Shown one piece after another: positions 52,642 to 60,409 of a DNA stretch of 64,000 nucleotides. Both the position numbers and the translations under genes were made by a program. The stretch is taken from NCBI GenBank assembly GCA_964594115.1, contig CAZQLD010000002.1:1-64000 (forward strand). Direction: 5' to 3'. The notes below the pieces were generated by a model that made no database searches, was not told where the DNA came from, and saw only the letters and a list, made by a program, of their open reading frames with translations. The stretch comes from MFWN01 sp964594115. Lineage in GTDB: Archaea > Nanobdellota > Nanobdellia > Pacearchaeales > GW2011-AR1. Positions within the stretch are counted from its first letter, which is position 1; every line of letters begins with the position of its first letter.

Positions 52642-53259
52642 TCACTGCAATTTTTTTAAAATATCCTCTGTGATTTTTTCTATTGTCTGTTCACCGTTTA
52701 TTATAATTGCTCTATTTTTGAATTTTTTTAATATAGGTTTTGTATCTTTATGATAAATTTTCAGCCTTTTATTTATGGCAGTTTTATCTATATCATCTTT
52801 TCTTTGGTAAAGAGGGATTTTGCAAATATCACAAATATGGTTGTTTTTGGGTTTTGGTTGTGTAATAAGATTATAAGCAATTCCGCATTTCTTGCAGTTC
52901 CATCTTCCTAGCAATCTTTTTATTGCTTCTTTATCTGAAATATGGATTTCAAAAATCTTATCAATGCCTGTTATTTTCTCTAAGTCTTCTGTTTGGCTTA
53001 AATTACGCGGATAGCCATCAAGAATTATCCCGTTTTTGCAATCTGGTTGTTTTATTCTTTTTTTCAGCAACTTTAAAATAAATTTGTCTGGAATCAATTT
53101 GCCTTTATTAATGTAAGAATCAATTTTTTCTTTTAATTTTCCGGTTGCAGATCTTAATAAATCTCCAGTAGATATATGGACAATATTAAGTTTTTTAGAA
53201 ATTATCTTAGCCTGGGTTCCTTTTCCACTGCCCTGAGGGCCGATAAATAAGATTATCAT
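52642..53259 (-). CDS. adk: Adenylate kinase (bacterial-type, zinc LID)
   Basis: A 205-residue AMP kinase. It has the P-loop GPQGSGKGT (7-15), STGDLLR, DGYPRN (about 81-86) and a LID with CKKC (about 120) and CDIC (about 142), the four-Cys zinc form of Gram-positive bacteria. Archaea usually have a different short trimeric Adk, so this copy is bacterial-like and may be acquired. It shares an identical 37-nt promoter with the DUF2062 gene. Confidence 0.92.
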   Translation of the reverse strand: MIILFIGPQGSGKGTQAKIISKKLNIVHISTGDLLRSATGKLKEKIDSYINKGKLIPDKFILKLLKKRIKQPDCKNGIILDGYPRNLSQTEDLEKITGIDKIFEIHISDKEAIKRLLGRWNCKKCGIAYNLITQPKPKNNHICDICKIPLYQRKDDIDKTAINKRLKIYHKDTKPILKKFKNRAIIINGEQTIEKITEDILKKLQ

Positions 53260-53278
53260 ATAAGAAGAGAAAAAGAAG

Positions 53279-53315
53279 ATTATTTAAATATTATGGGAAA
53301 AACATGATAATATTT
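53279..53315 (-). promoter_or_regulatory. 37-nt promoter block, identical to 49924-49960
   Basis: Second copy of the block described at 49924, again 20 nt from a minus-strand ATG (53259). A diverged relative (TTTTCCCAAAATATTTAAATAA on the minus strand in part) lies around 52615-52640, upstream of the Cys-rich secreted protein gene. Confidence 0.65.
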
Positions 53316-53350
53316 TTGGGAAAATGTGATATTAAACGCCCACGCCGATA

Positions 53351-53375
53351 ACCTAACCTTAGGTTCAGGTTAGGT
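53351..53375. terminator. Hairpin over the stop of the nucleotidyltransferase-like gene
   Basis: A 9-bp stem (ACCTAACCT at 53351-53359 with AGGTTAGGT at 53367-53375) and a 7-nt loop spans the stop codon of the minus-strand gene at 53370. It contains the palindromic AACCTTAGGTT (53355-53365), which recurs at 54203-54213 upstream of the same gene. It may be a terminator or an RNA regulatory site; a terminator is inferred without a clear T-run. Confidence 0.4.
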
Positions 53376-54134
53376 ATGAAATTGATGATTTCTAGCAAGA
53401 TGCCAGTAATAATCTTCTTTTTCCATTAAAGAATCCAAAAAAGACAAAGACATCCTATTTCTTCTTAGTAAAAGATTTTCAATGAAAGGGTCATCATCTG
53501 GCCCCCCATATTCATTTCTGCATCTTTCTGCAATAATGCTCCAAAAAGTGTGAATGTGTTTGTTAACATATTCTTTATCTCCTTCAAATACTTGGGGATT
53601 ACTTAGTAGATTTTCTACAGGAACACCTGCATAATAGTATAAATCATGTTTAATTTGATGCACAGGATATTTTGTAAGGTACCCTCCATTTGTTTTTGTA
53701 GATTTTCTGGTAAATATAACTCTCTGTCCATGAAGCCCACATAATTGGATTTTCTTTCCTGAAAGATTTTCTTTACTAAATCTTACCCCAAATTCAAAAT
53801 TAATATCATTGCATACTCTCTCAAAGAAAGGAGAAGTCCAAAAAATTAAATTTACTGGAAATTCATAACCAGAAAGATTTGTTTTGTATAAATCCGCATT
53901 TCCTGAAGATAAATGTCTTGCAGCAGTCTTTTCTATAAATAGATTCCTTAAAGCATCTTGATTTTCAATAATACAAATTAATTCTAAATCAGATTTTGGA
54001 GTAACACTATAATCTGGAGCATAAGCAACAGATCCTGCAAGTAAAACAGCTTTTGAGGGAATAATAACCTTTGCTAATTTTTCAGCTGTTTTTAATCTTT
54101 TATATGTTTCCTGAAGAATTACTTTACGTTTCAT
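53370..54134 (-). CDS. Nucleotidyltransferase-fold protein
   Basis: A 254-residue protein with a polymerase-beta-like nucleotidyltransferase core: LLAGSVAYAPDYSVTPKSDL then EL (about 31-52) gives the GS motif and a D-x-E metal site. The rest is helical (about 130-254). Stand-alone proteins of this kind include antibiotic-type nucleotidyltransferases and MNT-like enzymes; no HEPN partner is adjacent. It is flanked on both sides by AACCTTAGGTT. Confidence 0.7.
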   Translation of the reverse strand: MKRKVILQETYKRLKTAEKLAKVIIPSKAVLLAGSVAYAPDYSVTPKSDLELICIIENQDALRNLFIEKTAARHLSSGNADLYKTNLSGYEFPVNLIFWTSPFFERVCNDINFEFGVRFSKENLSGKKIQLCGLHGQRVIFTRKSTKTNGGYLTKYPVHQIKHDLYYYAGVPVENLLSNPQVFEGDKEYVNKHIHTFWSIIAERCRNEYGGPDDDPFIENLLLRRNRMSLSFLDSLMEKEDYYWHLARNHQFHT

Positions 54135-54291
54135 ATAAATTTACATTAAATAGTTTTTTTAATTATTTCTATAATATAAAAATATGCTCTGTTAGAGAGT
54201 TGAACCTTAGGTTAAGGATTGTGTTAATAATTCTTAAATATTTTCATGATTTAAACATAAATATTTAAATATTGCTTTCTGTTTTTAAATC

Positions 54292-54678
54292 ATGAAAATT
54301 ATATTAGACACAAACTTTCTGATTTACTGTGCGAAAAATAAATTAGATTATGTTGAAGGGATTAGTAATTTGTTAAATGAAAATTACGAGTTAGTTGTTC
54401 CTATACAGGTTGTTGAAGAGTTAAAAAAAATAAAGGATGATAAGTTGAAAAAAGTTTCTGGAAAAGATAAACAAGCATCTAATTTAGCTTTACAGCTTCT
54501 TGATGCGAATAAAATTAAAAAAATTAAGGTTAAAGGAAAAACAGTTGATGTGGGGATTATTAATCTGGCTTCTGAAAACAAGAAAAATATTGTAGCTACC
54601 TTAGATAAAGAAATGAGGCAGATTTTAGGGAGAGTTATTCTAATTAATCGAAGAAAAAGGTTAAGTTTGAGTAAATGA
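54292..54678 (+). CDS. PIN-domain nuclease
   Basis: A 128-residue single PIN domain: ILDTNFLIY (about 4-12), the conserved Glu in VVEELKKIK (about 41-49), NLALQLLD, and the C-terminal acidic pair in VATLDKEMRQIL (about 102-113). This pattern fits the archaeal FCF1/UTP24-like PIN group of rRNA-processing enzymes more than VapC toxins; no antitoxin gene is adjacent. It is convergent with the gene at 54661 with an 18-nt overlap. Confidence 0.78.
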   Translation: MKIILDTNFLIYCAKNKLDYVEGISNLLNENYELVVPIQVVEELKKIKDDKLKKVSGKDKQASNLALQLLDANKIKKIKVKGKTVDVGIINLASENKKNIVATLDKEMRQILGRVILINRRKRLSLSK

Positions 54679-55068
54679 GCAATTGTCTACATTTTTTCTG
54701 AAAATTCTCGGAGCTATTTTATAGACATAGATATCTCCTTTAGTTGTGATAAGTTCACACATAAAATTTCCAAATGGTTCATAAGAAAAAAAATCCTGAT
54801 CTGAAACTTCGGCAAATGCTCTTAGTTTTTGTATTACATAGGGCACAATAAGCCTCTTAATGGGGATGTCTACTTTAAGTTCTAAACCTCTATTTGAACT
54901 CTCTTTAATTTCTAAACCTTTTCTTAGCCCTCCTATTTCCTCATTAAATATAGGAGAAAATCCCTCGTTTGAGTAAGTTAGTGCTTTCACAACTTTAAAT
55001 ATCCTTGATTCTGTTTCATATATAAAAAAAGGGGCTCCATGTAGTGTAATTGTTTCTTGCTCCACCAT
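54661..55068 (-). CDS. Hypothetical protein
   Basis: A 135-residue soluble protein with alternating strands in the N-terminal half (VEQETITLHGAPFFIYETES) and a mixed C-terminal half. There is no TM or Cys pair beyond two isolated Cys. Its 3' end overlaps the PIN gene by 18 nt. No family is recognised. Confidence 0.6.
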   Translation of the reverse strand: MVEQETITLHGAPFFIYETESRIFKVVKALTYSNEGFSPIFNEEIGGLRKGLEIKESSNRGLELKVDIPIKRLIVPYVIQKLRAFAEVSDQDFFSYEPFGNFMCELITTKGDIYVYKIAPRIFRKNVDNCSFTQT

Positions 55069-55195
55069 GATATTTTGTTACATTGTTTGTTTATAAATTT
55101 AATTATATCAGTGCATATTTAATAAAAATAGGAATAATAAGCTTTATAAATTCATTTTCTGTCCTTTATTTATCTTTTATTTTAGGAGAATCAAA

Positions 55196-55801
55196 ATGTT
55201 CTATATTGTAGAAGTTGAGGATTATATAAGAGTAGAACCAAAGTTATTTGGGTTAGCAACTGGCGTAGCTGTTGAGAAACAGCTCCAAGAAAGCTATGAA
55301 GAGTATCATGATAAAGAGATTGGAGAGGTTATTGGGGTTATGGAAGTATTGAATGTTGGGGAGGGAATAATAATCCCAGGGGATGGTGCAGCTTATTATA
55401 ATAGCCAGTTTAAGCTTCTTGTTTGGAAACCTGAAATGCAGGAATTAGTTTATGGAATTGTTAATGAGATTACTAATTTTGGGGCTTTTATGAATTTGGG
55501 AGTTATGCAGGGAATGATTCATATAAGTCAGACAATGGAAGATTATGTTAGTTTTTCTAAGAGTAATGTTCTCATAGGAAAATCCAGTAAGAAAAGCCTG
55601 AAAAGAGGAGATCCTTGTTTAGCTAGAGTTGTCGCAATAAGTTATAAAGGAGAAGATCCAAAACTTGGATTAACAATGAGGCAGCCAGGATTAGGAAAAT
55701 TAGACTGGATAAAAGATGAAAAAAGAAAAGCTAAAATGGCTGCTAAAAAATCAGCAAAAGCTGAAACTGCTGGAAAAGCTGGTAAGGGAAAGAAAAAATG
55801 A
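55196..55801 (+). CDS. rpo7: RNA polymerase subunit Rpo7 (RpoE')
   Basis: A 201-residue Rpo7. The N-terminal RNP-like domain begins MFYIVEVEDYIRVEPKLFG and has GVMEVLNVGEGIIIPGDGA; an S1 domain follows (VYGIVNEITNFGAFMNLGVM at about 86-105, ending near 160). A Lys/Ala-rich tail of about 20 residues follows. Rpo7 pairs with Rpo4 to form the stalk that aids open-complex formation and RNA binding; rpo4 is not in the window. A TTTTAGGAGA Shine-Dalgarno-like stretch precedes the ATG. It overlaps the next gene by 4 nt. Confidence 0.95.
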   Translation: MFYIVEVEDYIRVEPKLFGLATGVAVEKQLQESYEEYHDKEIGEVIGVMEVLNVGEGIIIPGDGAAYYNSQFKLLVWKPEMQELVYGIVNEITNFGAFMNLGVMQGMIHISQTMEDYVSFSKSNVLIGKSSKKSLKRGDPCLARVVAISYKGEDPKLGLTMRQPGLGKLDWIKDEKRKAKMAAKKSAKAETAGKAGKGKKK

Positions 55802-56148
55802 TTGAAGAAGTAAAAAAATTAACACAAAAAGCTTCAAATTTTCTTGCAGGAACAAAAGTTTTAGAATGCCAATTTGGTTTTGGAGTTATTGGCGATTCAT
55901 TTGAAAAAAGTTTTTTTGCATTGCCTGTGGGCTATATGTGTATTAAAGTGCAATCTTGGGACAGAATAAGAAGCAAGGTACAGAATGACCATGTTTATGG
56001 AACTGGTCAATCAAGGATGTTTAATAGGATTAGGGATTTAGTAAATCTTAGACATCAAGGAGTTGTGAGTGTTACTGTTAGACCTTATAAAGGTAAGAAA
56101 TTGCAAAAATATTATGATGCAACTTGGGATGGTCCTAAATGTTGGTAA
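55798..56148 (+). CDS. Hypothetical protein within the rpo7-spt4-eS24-eS31 operon
   Basis: A 116-residue soluble protein with a Gly-rich middle (GFGVIGDSFEKSFFALPVGY) and a C-terminal Trp-Asp-Gly end. It starts in the rpo7 stop codon and is followed 6 nt later by spt4, so it is co-transcribed with core transcription and translation genes. I do not recognise it and it is not a standard member of this operon in other archaea I know. Confidence 0.65.
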   Translation: MIEEVKKLTQKASNFLAGTKVLECQFGFGVIGDSFEKSFFALPVGYMCIKVQSWDRIRSKVQNDHVYGTGQSRMFNRIRDLVNLRHQGVVSVTVRPYKGKKLQKYYDATWDGPKCW

Positions 56149-56154
56149 ATAAAA

Positions 56155-56343
56155 ATGGCAAAAGAAAAAGCATGCAAAGAGTGCAAGAATATATATGAGG
56201 GAGATAAATGCCCTAAATGTGGTTCTACAGAATCTACAGAATCTTGGAAAGGCAGAGTTATAATTGTTAATCCAGAGCAGTCAGAAATTGCTAAAAAATT
56301 AAAGGTAAAGGAAAAAGGAAAATACGCAATTAAAACAAAATAG
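56155..56343 (+). CDS. spt4: Transcription elongation factor Spt4 (RpoE'')
   Basis: A 62-residue zinc-ribbon protein: CKECKNIYEG (CxxC near 7), CPKCGS (CxxC near 19) and WKGRVIIVNPEQSEIAKKL, the classic Spt4 layout, ending GKYAIK. It pairs with Spt5 to clamp the elongating polymerase. Location directly after rpo7 (and the extra ORF) and before eS24 is typical of archaea. Confidence 0.92.
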   Translation: MAKEKACKECKNIYEGDKCPKCGSTESTESWKGRVIIVNPEQSEIAKKLKVKEKGKYAIKTK

Positions 56344-56362
56344 AGTTTTTTAAAAGAAACTG

Positions 56363-56719
56363 ATGTTGAAAATGAAACTAATACAAGATAAACAAAATCC
56401 TCTTTTGAAGAGAAAGGAAGTTAAGATAATTATAGAAGCAGAAAAAAACCCTACAATGCAGGAAGCTTCTAAATCAGTTGCAGAGAAATTTAAAATTGCA
56501 GAAGAGGTAGTTGCAGTTAAGCAGATAAAAGGGAAATTTGGGAGAAAAACATTTCTTATTTCAGCTCATATCTATGATAATAAAGAAGACAAAGAGAAAA
56601 TCGAGCCTAAATCAAAAAAGAAGAAGGGAAAAGAGGAAAAGCCAGCAGAACAACCTGCTGAAGAAAATAAAGAAGAGCCAAAAGAAGAAGCAAAGCCTGA
56701 AGAGAATAAGGAACAATAA
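56363..56719 (+). CDS. rps24e: Ribosomal protein eS24
   Basis: A 118-residue eS24. The core (about 4-75) has KQNPLLKRKEVKIIIEAEKN at the start and VVAVKQIKGKFGRKTFLISA further on. A Lys/Glu/Pro-rich C-terminal tail of about 40 residues is added. Start may be the ATG at 56363 or at 56372. It follows spt4 by 19 nt and precedes eS31 by 2 nt. Confidence 0.93.
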   Translation: MLKMKLIQDKQNPLLKRKEVKIIIEAEKNPTMQEASKSVAEKFKIAEEVVAVKQIKGKFGRKTFLISAHIYDNKEDKEKIEPKSKKKKGKEEKPAEQPAEENKEEPKEEAKPEENKEQ

Positions 56720-56721
56720 AA

Positions 56722-56982
56722 ATGCCATATGACGAGAAAAAACCAGCAGCAGAAAAAAAGAAAGTTGTTCATCAGGGTAAAAAACCCCATAAAAATAAAT
56801 CATCATCTCAAAAATGGAAATTCTACAAAATTGAGGGAGATAAAGTAGTTAGGGAGCAGACATGTCCGAGATGCGGGCTAGGAGTTTTTCTGGCTAAATC
56901 AAGAGATAGATTATATTGTGGAAGATGTCATTATACTGAATTCTTAGAGAAAAAGGTGGAAACAGAAGAGAAAAAAGAGTGA
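56722..56982 (+). CDS. rps27ae: Ribosomal protein eS31 (S27ae)
   Basis: An 86-residue zinc-ribbon ribosomal protein with a Lys-rich N-terminus (about 1-30), WKFYKIEGDKVVREQTCPRC, then CGRCHY, giving the CxxC...CxxC zinc site of S27ae. The tail is acidic. It ends the rpo7-ORF-spt4-eS24-eS31 operon. Confidence 0.93.
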   Translation: MPYDEKKPAAEKKKVVHQGKKPHKNKSSSQKWKFYKIEGDKVVREQTCPRCGLGVFLAKSRDRLYCGRCHYTEFLEKKVETEEKKE

Positions 56983-56988
56983 TTTTTA

Positions 56989-57417
56989 TTAAAATAAATC
57001 TACAATAGGCTGTCTGTAGAAGACAAAAGGAACAGAATTTTTTCTTTTTGCTATTTTAGTTAATTTTTCTGAATCAGGTGCTTCATTCATTTTATATGTG
57101 TTATAAAACTTCCCATCTATAAATACTACTGATCCAATACCTGCACTTTCTTTTCTATTAAAATATCCGTTATCTCCATATAACCATTTTTCTAATGTAA
57201 CATCAGGAGCAACATCAGGAGCAACTTTAGATTCTAGAACTCTGTTGCTTAAGCCATCATACATAGCATACGCAAGTTGGATATTGGTAACATTAACTTG
57301 AGCCCTGGCTTTAGAATATTTTTCCCAGGTAATGTCATCAGCTCTAGGATCATAAACCCTAATATCTTTTAGTTTTATTGTTTGTATATCTGTTGTCACT
57401 TTAATTATTCTTCTCAA
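56989..57417 (-). CDS. Hypothetical protein (pair, downstream member)
   Basis: A 142-residue soluble protein with a duplicated VAPDVAPDVT stretch near 67-77 and an alpha/beta look. It overlaps the start of the upstream 57401 gene's end by 17 nt, so the two are co-transcribed. No TM, Cys or known motif. It is convergent with eS31 (6-nt gap). Confidence 0.55.
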   Translation of the reverse strand: MRRIIKVTTDIQTIKLKDIRVYDPRADDITWEKYSKARAQVNVTNIQLAYAMYDGLSNRVLESKVAPDVAPDVTLEKWLYGDNGYFNRKESAGIGSVVFIDGKFYNTYKMNEAPDSEKLTKIAKRKNSVPFVFYRQPIVDLF

Positions 57418-57826
57418 AATAGTTTATTTCTACAATATCGCCAAATTTTTTTTGATATAATGCTTTGTATTTTTCTCCATGTTTTTTAAATTCTTTGTAG
57501 ACTCTTAGTTCGGTTCCTAATTGGTTATCAAAGACTCCCATACTAATTCCGTCTCTATCTCTCCATCCAAATAATCCCCTGTTGATTATAACAGATAATC
57601 GTCTATTTGGCGTTCTTTCATATATACTATCTTCAGGTTCCCATGGAGCGGTTTGTGGTATGAAATCTCCTTCTGTCCACCGACCAAATGCTTTTTTAAC
57701 AAGTTTATCTATTATAGGTCTTCTCTTTCTTTCTTCAGGTTCTAATCTTGAAAAAGCTAACCTCAACCATTCTTTTCTCCAATTTCTTAACCTTTCTGTT
57801 TCTTTGCTTAGACAATTAGTTAACAT
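57401..57826 (-). CDS. Hypothetical protein (pair, upstream member)
   Basis: A 141-residue basic soluble protein rich in Arg, Trp and Lys (RNWRKEWLRLAFSRLEPEER at about 13-32; SIYERTPNRRLSVIINRGLF further on). Overlaps the next gene by 17 nt. No family is recognised. Confidence 0.55.
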   Translation of the reverse strand: MLTNCLSKETERLRNWRKEWLRLAFSRLEPEERKRRPIIDKLVKKAFGRWTEGDFIPQTAPWEPEDSIYERTPNRRLSVIINRGLFGWRDRDGISMGVFDNQLGTELRVYKEFKKHGEKYKALYQKKFGDIVEINYFEKNN

Positions 57827-58313
57827 TTTTTCTTTTAATTTTAATATTTTGTTTATGAAAAATAACTATATAAATCTTTTTATTCCTTAACCACTTTAAA
57901 GTGACTCTAAGAACATAATAGGAAAAAAGTGAATTATGATTAAAAAAGGTCAAATTAACTTAGTAGTGCCTGGTTTTAGACAGGTTTGCTTTTTTATTAA
58001 TTTATCCCTTTTTATACATGTAAATATAATACAAATTAATTTTAAAACCCTCGAAGAGGCTTCTTAGCGTAAAAATAGAGTGCCAATCAGCCTCTTCTGG
58101 GGAAAAAGAGGTGATAATAAATATAAGTGTCAATAGTATTTAAATCTTTCGGTTTTGTTGTAACTAGTGAATGACATAATAATTTCTTATTTTTTCCCTT
58201 TCTTTGTCTTTTTTAGAGACAAGGACTATTTATAAGCTTTATTGTTCTTAAATATATAGTTAAAATACTGGTTGAGAGGAAGATTTTATAAATTATGTGA
58301 TAGTAGGAAATAT
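57827..58313. other. Long intergenic region with hairpins, possible ncRNA
   Basis: About 490 nt with no convincing gene. A perfect 9-bp inverted repeat has arms 58053-58061 (GAAGAGGCT) and 58089-58097, with a 27-nt loop. A weaker stem CCTG/CAGG (57969-57984) is followed by a T-run at 57990-57996, which could be a terminator. A TATA-like ATTTTATAAATTA (58282-58294) serves scpA. Confidence 0.45.
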
Positions 58314-59279
58314 ATGGAATTACACGATTTTCTGCCAAAAAAAGAGACAGAAGAAATAAAAGAAGTTAAAGAGAGCAAGAAGATAGAGAAAATCAGCCAG
58401 AACCAGCTTTATGATATGCTGACAAGCAAGGAAGCGAGCTGGCAGGCAATTATTTATGAGCTTATTCAAACAGAGCAGCTAGATCCCTGGGATATAGATC
58501 TTGCTTTGTTAGCTAAGAAATATTTAGAGAAAATTAAAAAACTAGAAGAAGCAAACTTTTTTATTTCCAGTAAGGTATTATTAGCTGCATCTCTTCTTTT
58601 GAGAATAAAATCAGAAATTCTTCTTAATAGCTACATAAGGAGTTTAGATGAGATTTTGTTTGGTAAAAAAGAGGAGAAAAAAACAAGTATGGAGAGAATA
58701 GAAATAGATGTGGATGAGCTGCCAGAACTCTTGCCAAGAACCCCCATGCCCAGATTTAGACAGGTGAGTTTGCAGGAATTAATGTCAGCTTTAAACAAAG
58801 CAATAAATACAGAGCACAGAAGAATCAAAAGAGAAATATCTGTGAGACAGGCAGGAAGACTAGCGCAAGTGGATATTTTAAAGACAAGGGTGAATATACG
58901 TGACAGAATAAGAAAAATTTATGCCAAGGTTAGAGTTTATCTGAAAAAGAAACCTAAAAGCAAAATTAGTTTTACAGAATTAGTTGGCGAGGGAAGAGAA
59001 GAAAGACTTGTTTCTTTTCTGCCTTTATTGCATTTAGATAATCAACAAAAAGTCTGGCTAGAGCAGGAGGAACATTTTGAGGAGATATGGATCTGGCTTT
59101 ATGAGATATTCAAAAAACAAAGGGCTTTAGATTTTGTTGAAGAAGAGATTGAACAGATAGAACAAGAGCTTGATGATGAACAGAGAAAAAGAATTGAGAA
59201 AATCAACAAAGATTTTGAAAATCCTCTGGCTAATTTCTTTGATACTGCTTCTGAATTAATGAAAGGAAAGGTTAAATGA
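58314..59279 (+). CDS. scpA: ScpA-like kleisin (chromosome segregation)
   Basis: A 321-residue ScpA/kleisin. The conserved core is WQAIIYELIQTEQLDPWDID, followed by LALLAKKYLE, then the AASLLLRIKSEILL segment; the C-terminal winged helix is near 270-321. It bridges SMC heads in the condensin complex. The ATG at 58314 is chosen because a TATA-like core (58282-58294) lies about 26 nt upstream; a TTG at 58272 would precede the TATA. The Glu-rich stretch after residue 10 is typical of archaeal forms. Confidence 0.88.
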   Translation: MELHDFLPKKETEEIKEVKESKKIEKISQNQLYDMLTSKEASWQAIIYELIQTEQLDPWDIDLALLAKKYLEKIKKLEEANFFISSKVLLAASLLLRIKSEILLNSYIRSLDEILFGKKEEKKTSMERIEIDVDELPELLPRTPMPRFRQVSLQELMSALNKAINTEHRRIKREISVRQAGRLAQVDILKTRVNIRDRIRKIYAKVRVYLKKKPKSKISFTELVGEGREERLVSFLPLLHLDNQQKVWLEQEEHFEEIWIWLYEIFKKQRALDFVEEEIEQIEQELDDEQRKRIEKINKDFENPLANFFDTASELMKGKVK

Positions 59280-59327
59280 ATACTTGAAAACAAAAATTAT
59301 TATAAAGCTGGTTTCTTATTTTTTTAG

Positions 59328-59699
59328 ATGGAGGAAGAAATAAGGAAGTATTTTTCAGGAGGGGCGACAATTTACACTAAGATAGTGCAAACAGACCGTA
59401 AGGGAGCTTTTTTATCTGTTATATCATGCACAAGAAAAAAGAAAGATTTTTTAGAGGAGGAGGTTAGAAATTTTGTTTATGTTAGTGCAGAAAGAGCAAG
59501 ACAGTTATGGGCGGATTATTTGGAATCTTATGAAACTTGCATTTTTAAAGATAAAGCACTTCGTTTTTGGCAGAAAAATATTGAAGTTGCAGATAAAGAT
59601 GATTATAAAGGAAAGGGAGGTAGGATTTTTTGTTTAAAAGCAGAAGAAAAGGGTATGGCTATTAGTAGTAGAATAATTAAAAGAGAGCCTGTTTTTTGA
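59328..59699 (+). CDS. Hypothetical protein
   Basis: A 123-residue soluble protein. The N-terminal half (IRKYFSGGATIYTKIVQTDR) looks beta-rich and the second half is helical. There is no Cys pair or TM. It follows scpA by 48 nt and is convergent with the chorismate mutase gene. A TATA-like TTATAAAGC lies about 30 nt before the ATG. No family is recognised. Confidence 0.6.
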   Translation: MEEEIRKYFSGGATIYTKIVQTDRKGAFLSVISCTRKKKDFLEEEVRNFVYVSAERARQLWADYLESYETCIFKDKALRFWQKNIEVADKDDYKGKGGRIFCLKAEEKGMAISSRIIKREPVF

Positions 59700-59707
59700 A
59701 GAGAAGA

Positions 59708-60409
59708 TTATTCTTTTTTGGCTATTTGGAAGAAATATTCTACTTCTACTTTTTTTGTTAATGGGATAACTTTCTTTTCATAGAACTCAGAAATAAAATC
59801 TGGATTAACATGATATCTTGCTCCTTTTGATTTTACTCTTTCTAAAACTTCTGCTTCTACTTTTTGATTTGTGAGTTTTTCCATTATTCCTGCAGTGTTT
59901 CCAGCTCTAATTAATTTATCATATCCTGTGGGATCTTGTTGATATTTTGCTTCTGCAACCTGCTCTCCTATATGAACTCTTTTTGATAGATTCTGTAGGC
60001 AGTTAATATCTGCGATAGCTGCACCTCCATATGTATTGTCATCATCTCCTATTTTACAGATTGTAGGCAAAGCTTTCATGTATATTTTTAGTAATTCATC
60101 ATTAAAATTTGTCTTTTTTCTTATTCCAACATCTGTTACTGTTCTTTTTACTACAGAGCTAGGAAGGTTTTTATAAAAAGGATGTTCTTCTGGATCCTGA
60201 TATCTTCCTGCTTGTGCATGAAGTTTTTCTGTTCCTCTAAAAAGAAATTCAAAAAAACTTCCATCAAAATTAGGTATTTCTACTTCCCCTGAAACATAAA
60301 TTTTGTTGTTTAATTTAAATCTTGCCCTCCTAAATAAAGAAATAATTATATTATCTTCTAATTCCCTTAGTGTATTTCTTACTCTGTTTAAGTCAACTTT
60401 TTGGTTCAT
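59708..60409 (-). CDS. Chorismate mutase, eukaryotic (AroQ-beta/Aro7) type
   Basis: A 233-residue protein converting chorismate to prephenate, the first step to Phe and Tyr. It is helical, and from memory aligns with yeast Aro7: DLNRVRNTLRELEDNIIISL at the start, TEKLHAQAGRYQDPEEHPF (about 60-78), YGGAAIADINCLQNLSKRVH (127-146) and VIPLTKKVEVEY near the end. The catalytic residues appear kept: Arg11, Arg144, Lys155, Asn181, Glu185, Thr218, Glu222 (yeast Arg16, Arg157, Lys168, Asn194, Glu198, Thr242, Glu246). Of the yeast Trp/Tyr effector site, the Gly is kept and the Ser is Gly. It overlaps trpS by 4 nt. Confidence 0.9.
   Translation of the reverse strand: MNQKVDLNRVRNTLRELEDNIIISLFRRARFKLNNKIYVSGEVEIPNFDGSFFEFLFRGTEKLHAQAGRYQDPEEHPFYKNLPSSVVKRTVTDVGIRKKTNFNDELLKIYMKALPTICKIGDDDNTYGGAAIADINCLQNLSKRVHIGEQVAEAKYQQDPTGYDKLIRAGNTAGIMEKLTNQKVEAEVLERVKSKGARYHVNPDFISEFYEKKVIPLTKKVEVEYFFQIAKKE

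Noticed and set aside
57936..58067. 43-codon ORF in the long gap before scpA
   Set aside because: No TATA-like or ribosome-binding site fits it, and it spans the hairpin and T-run, so coding is not supported.
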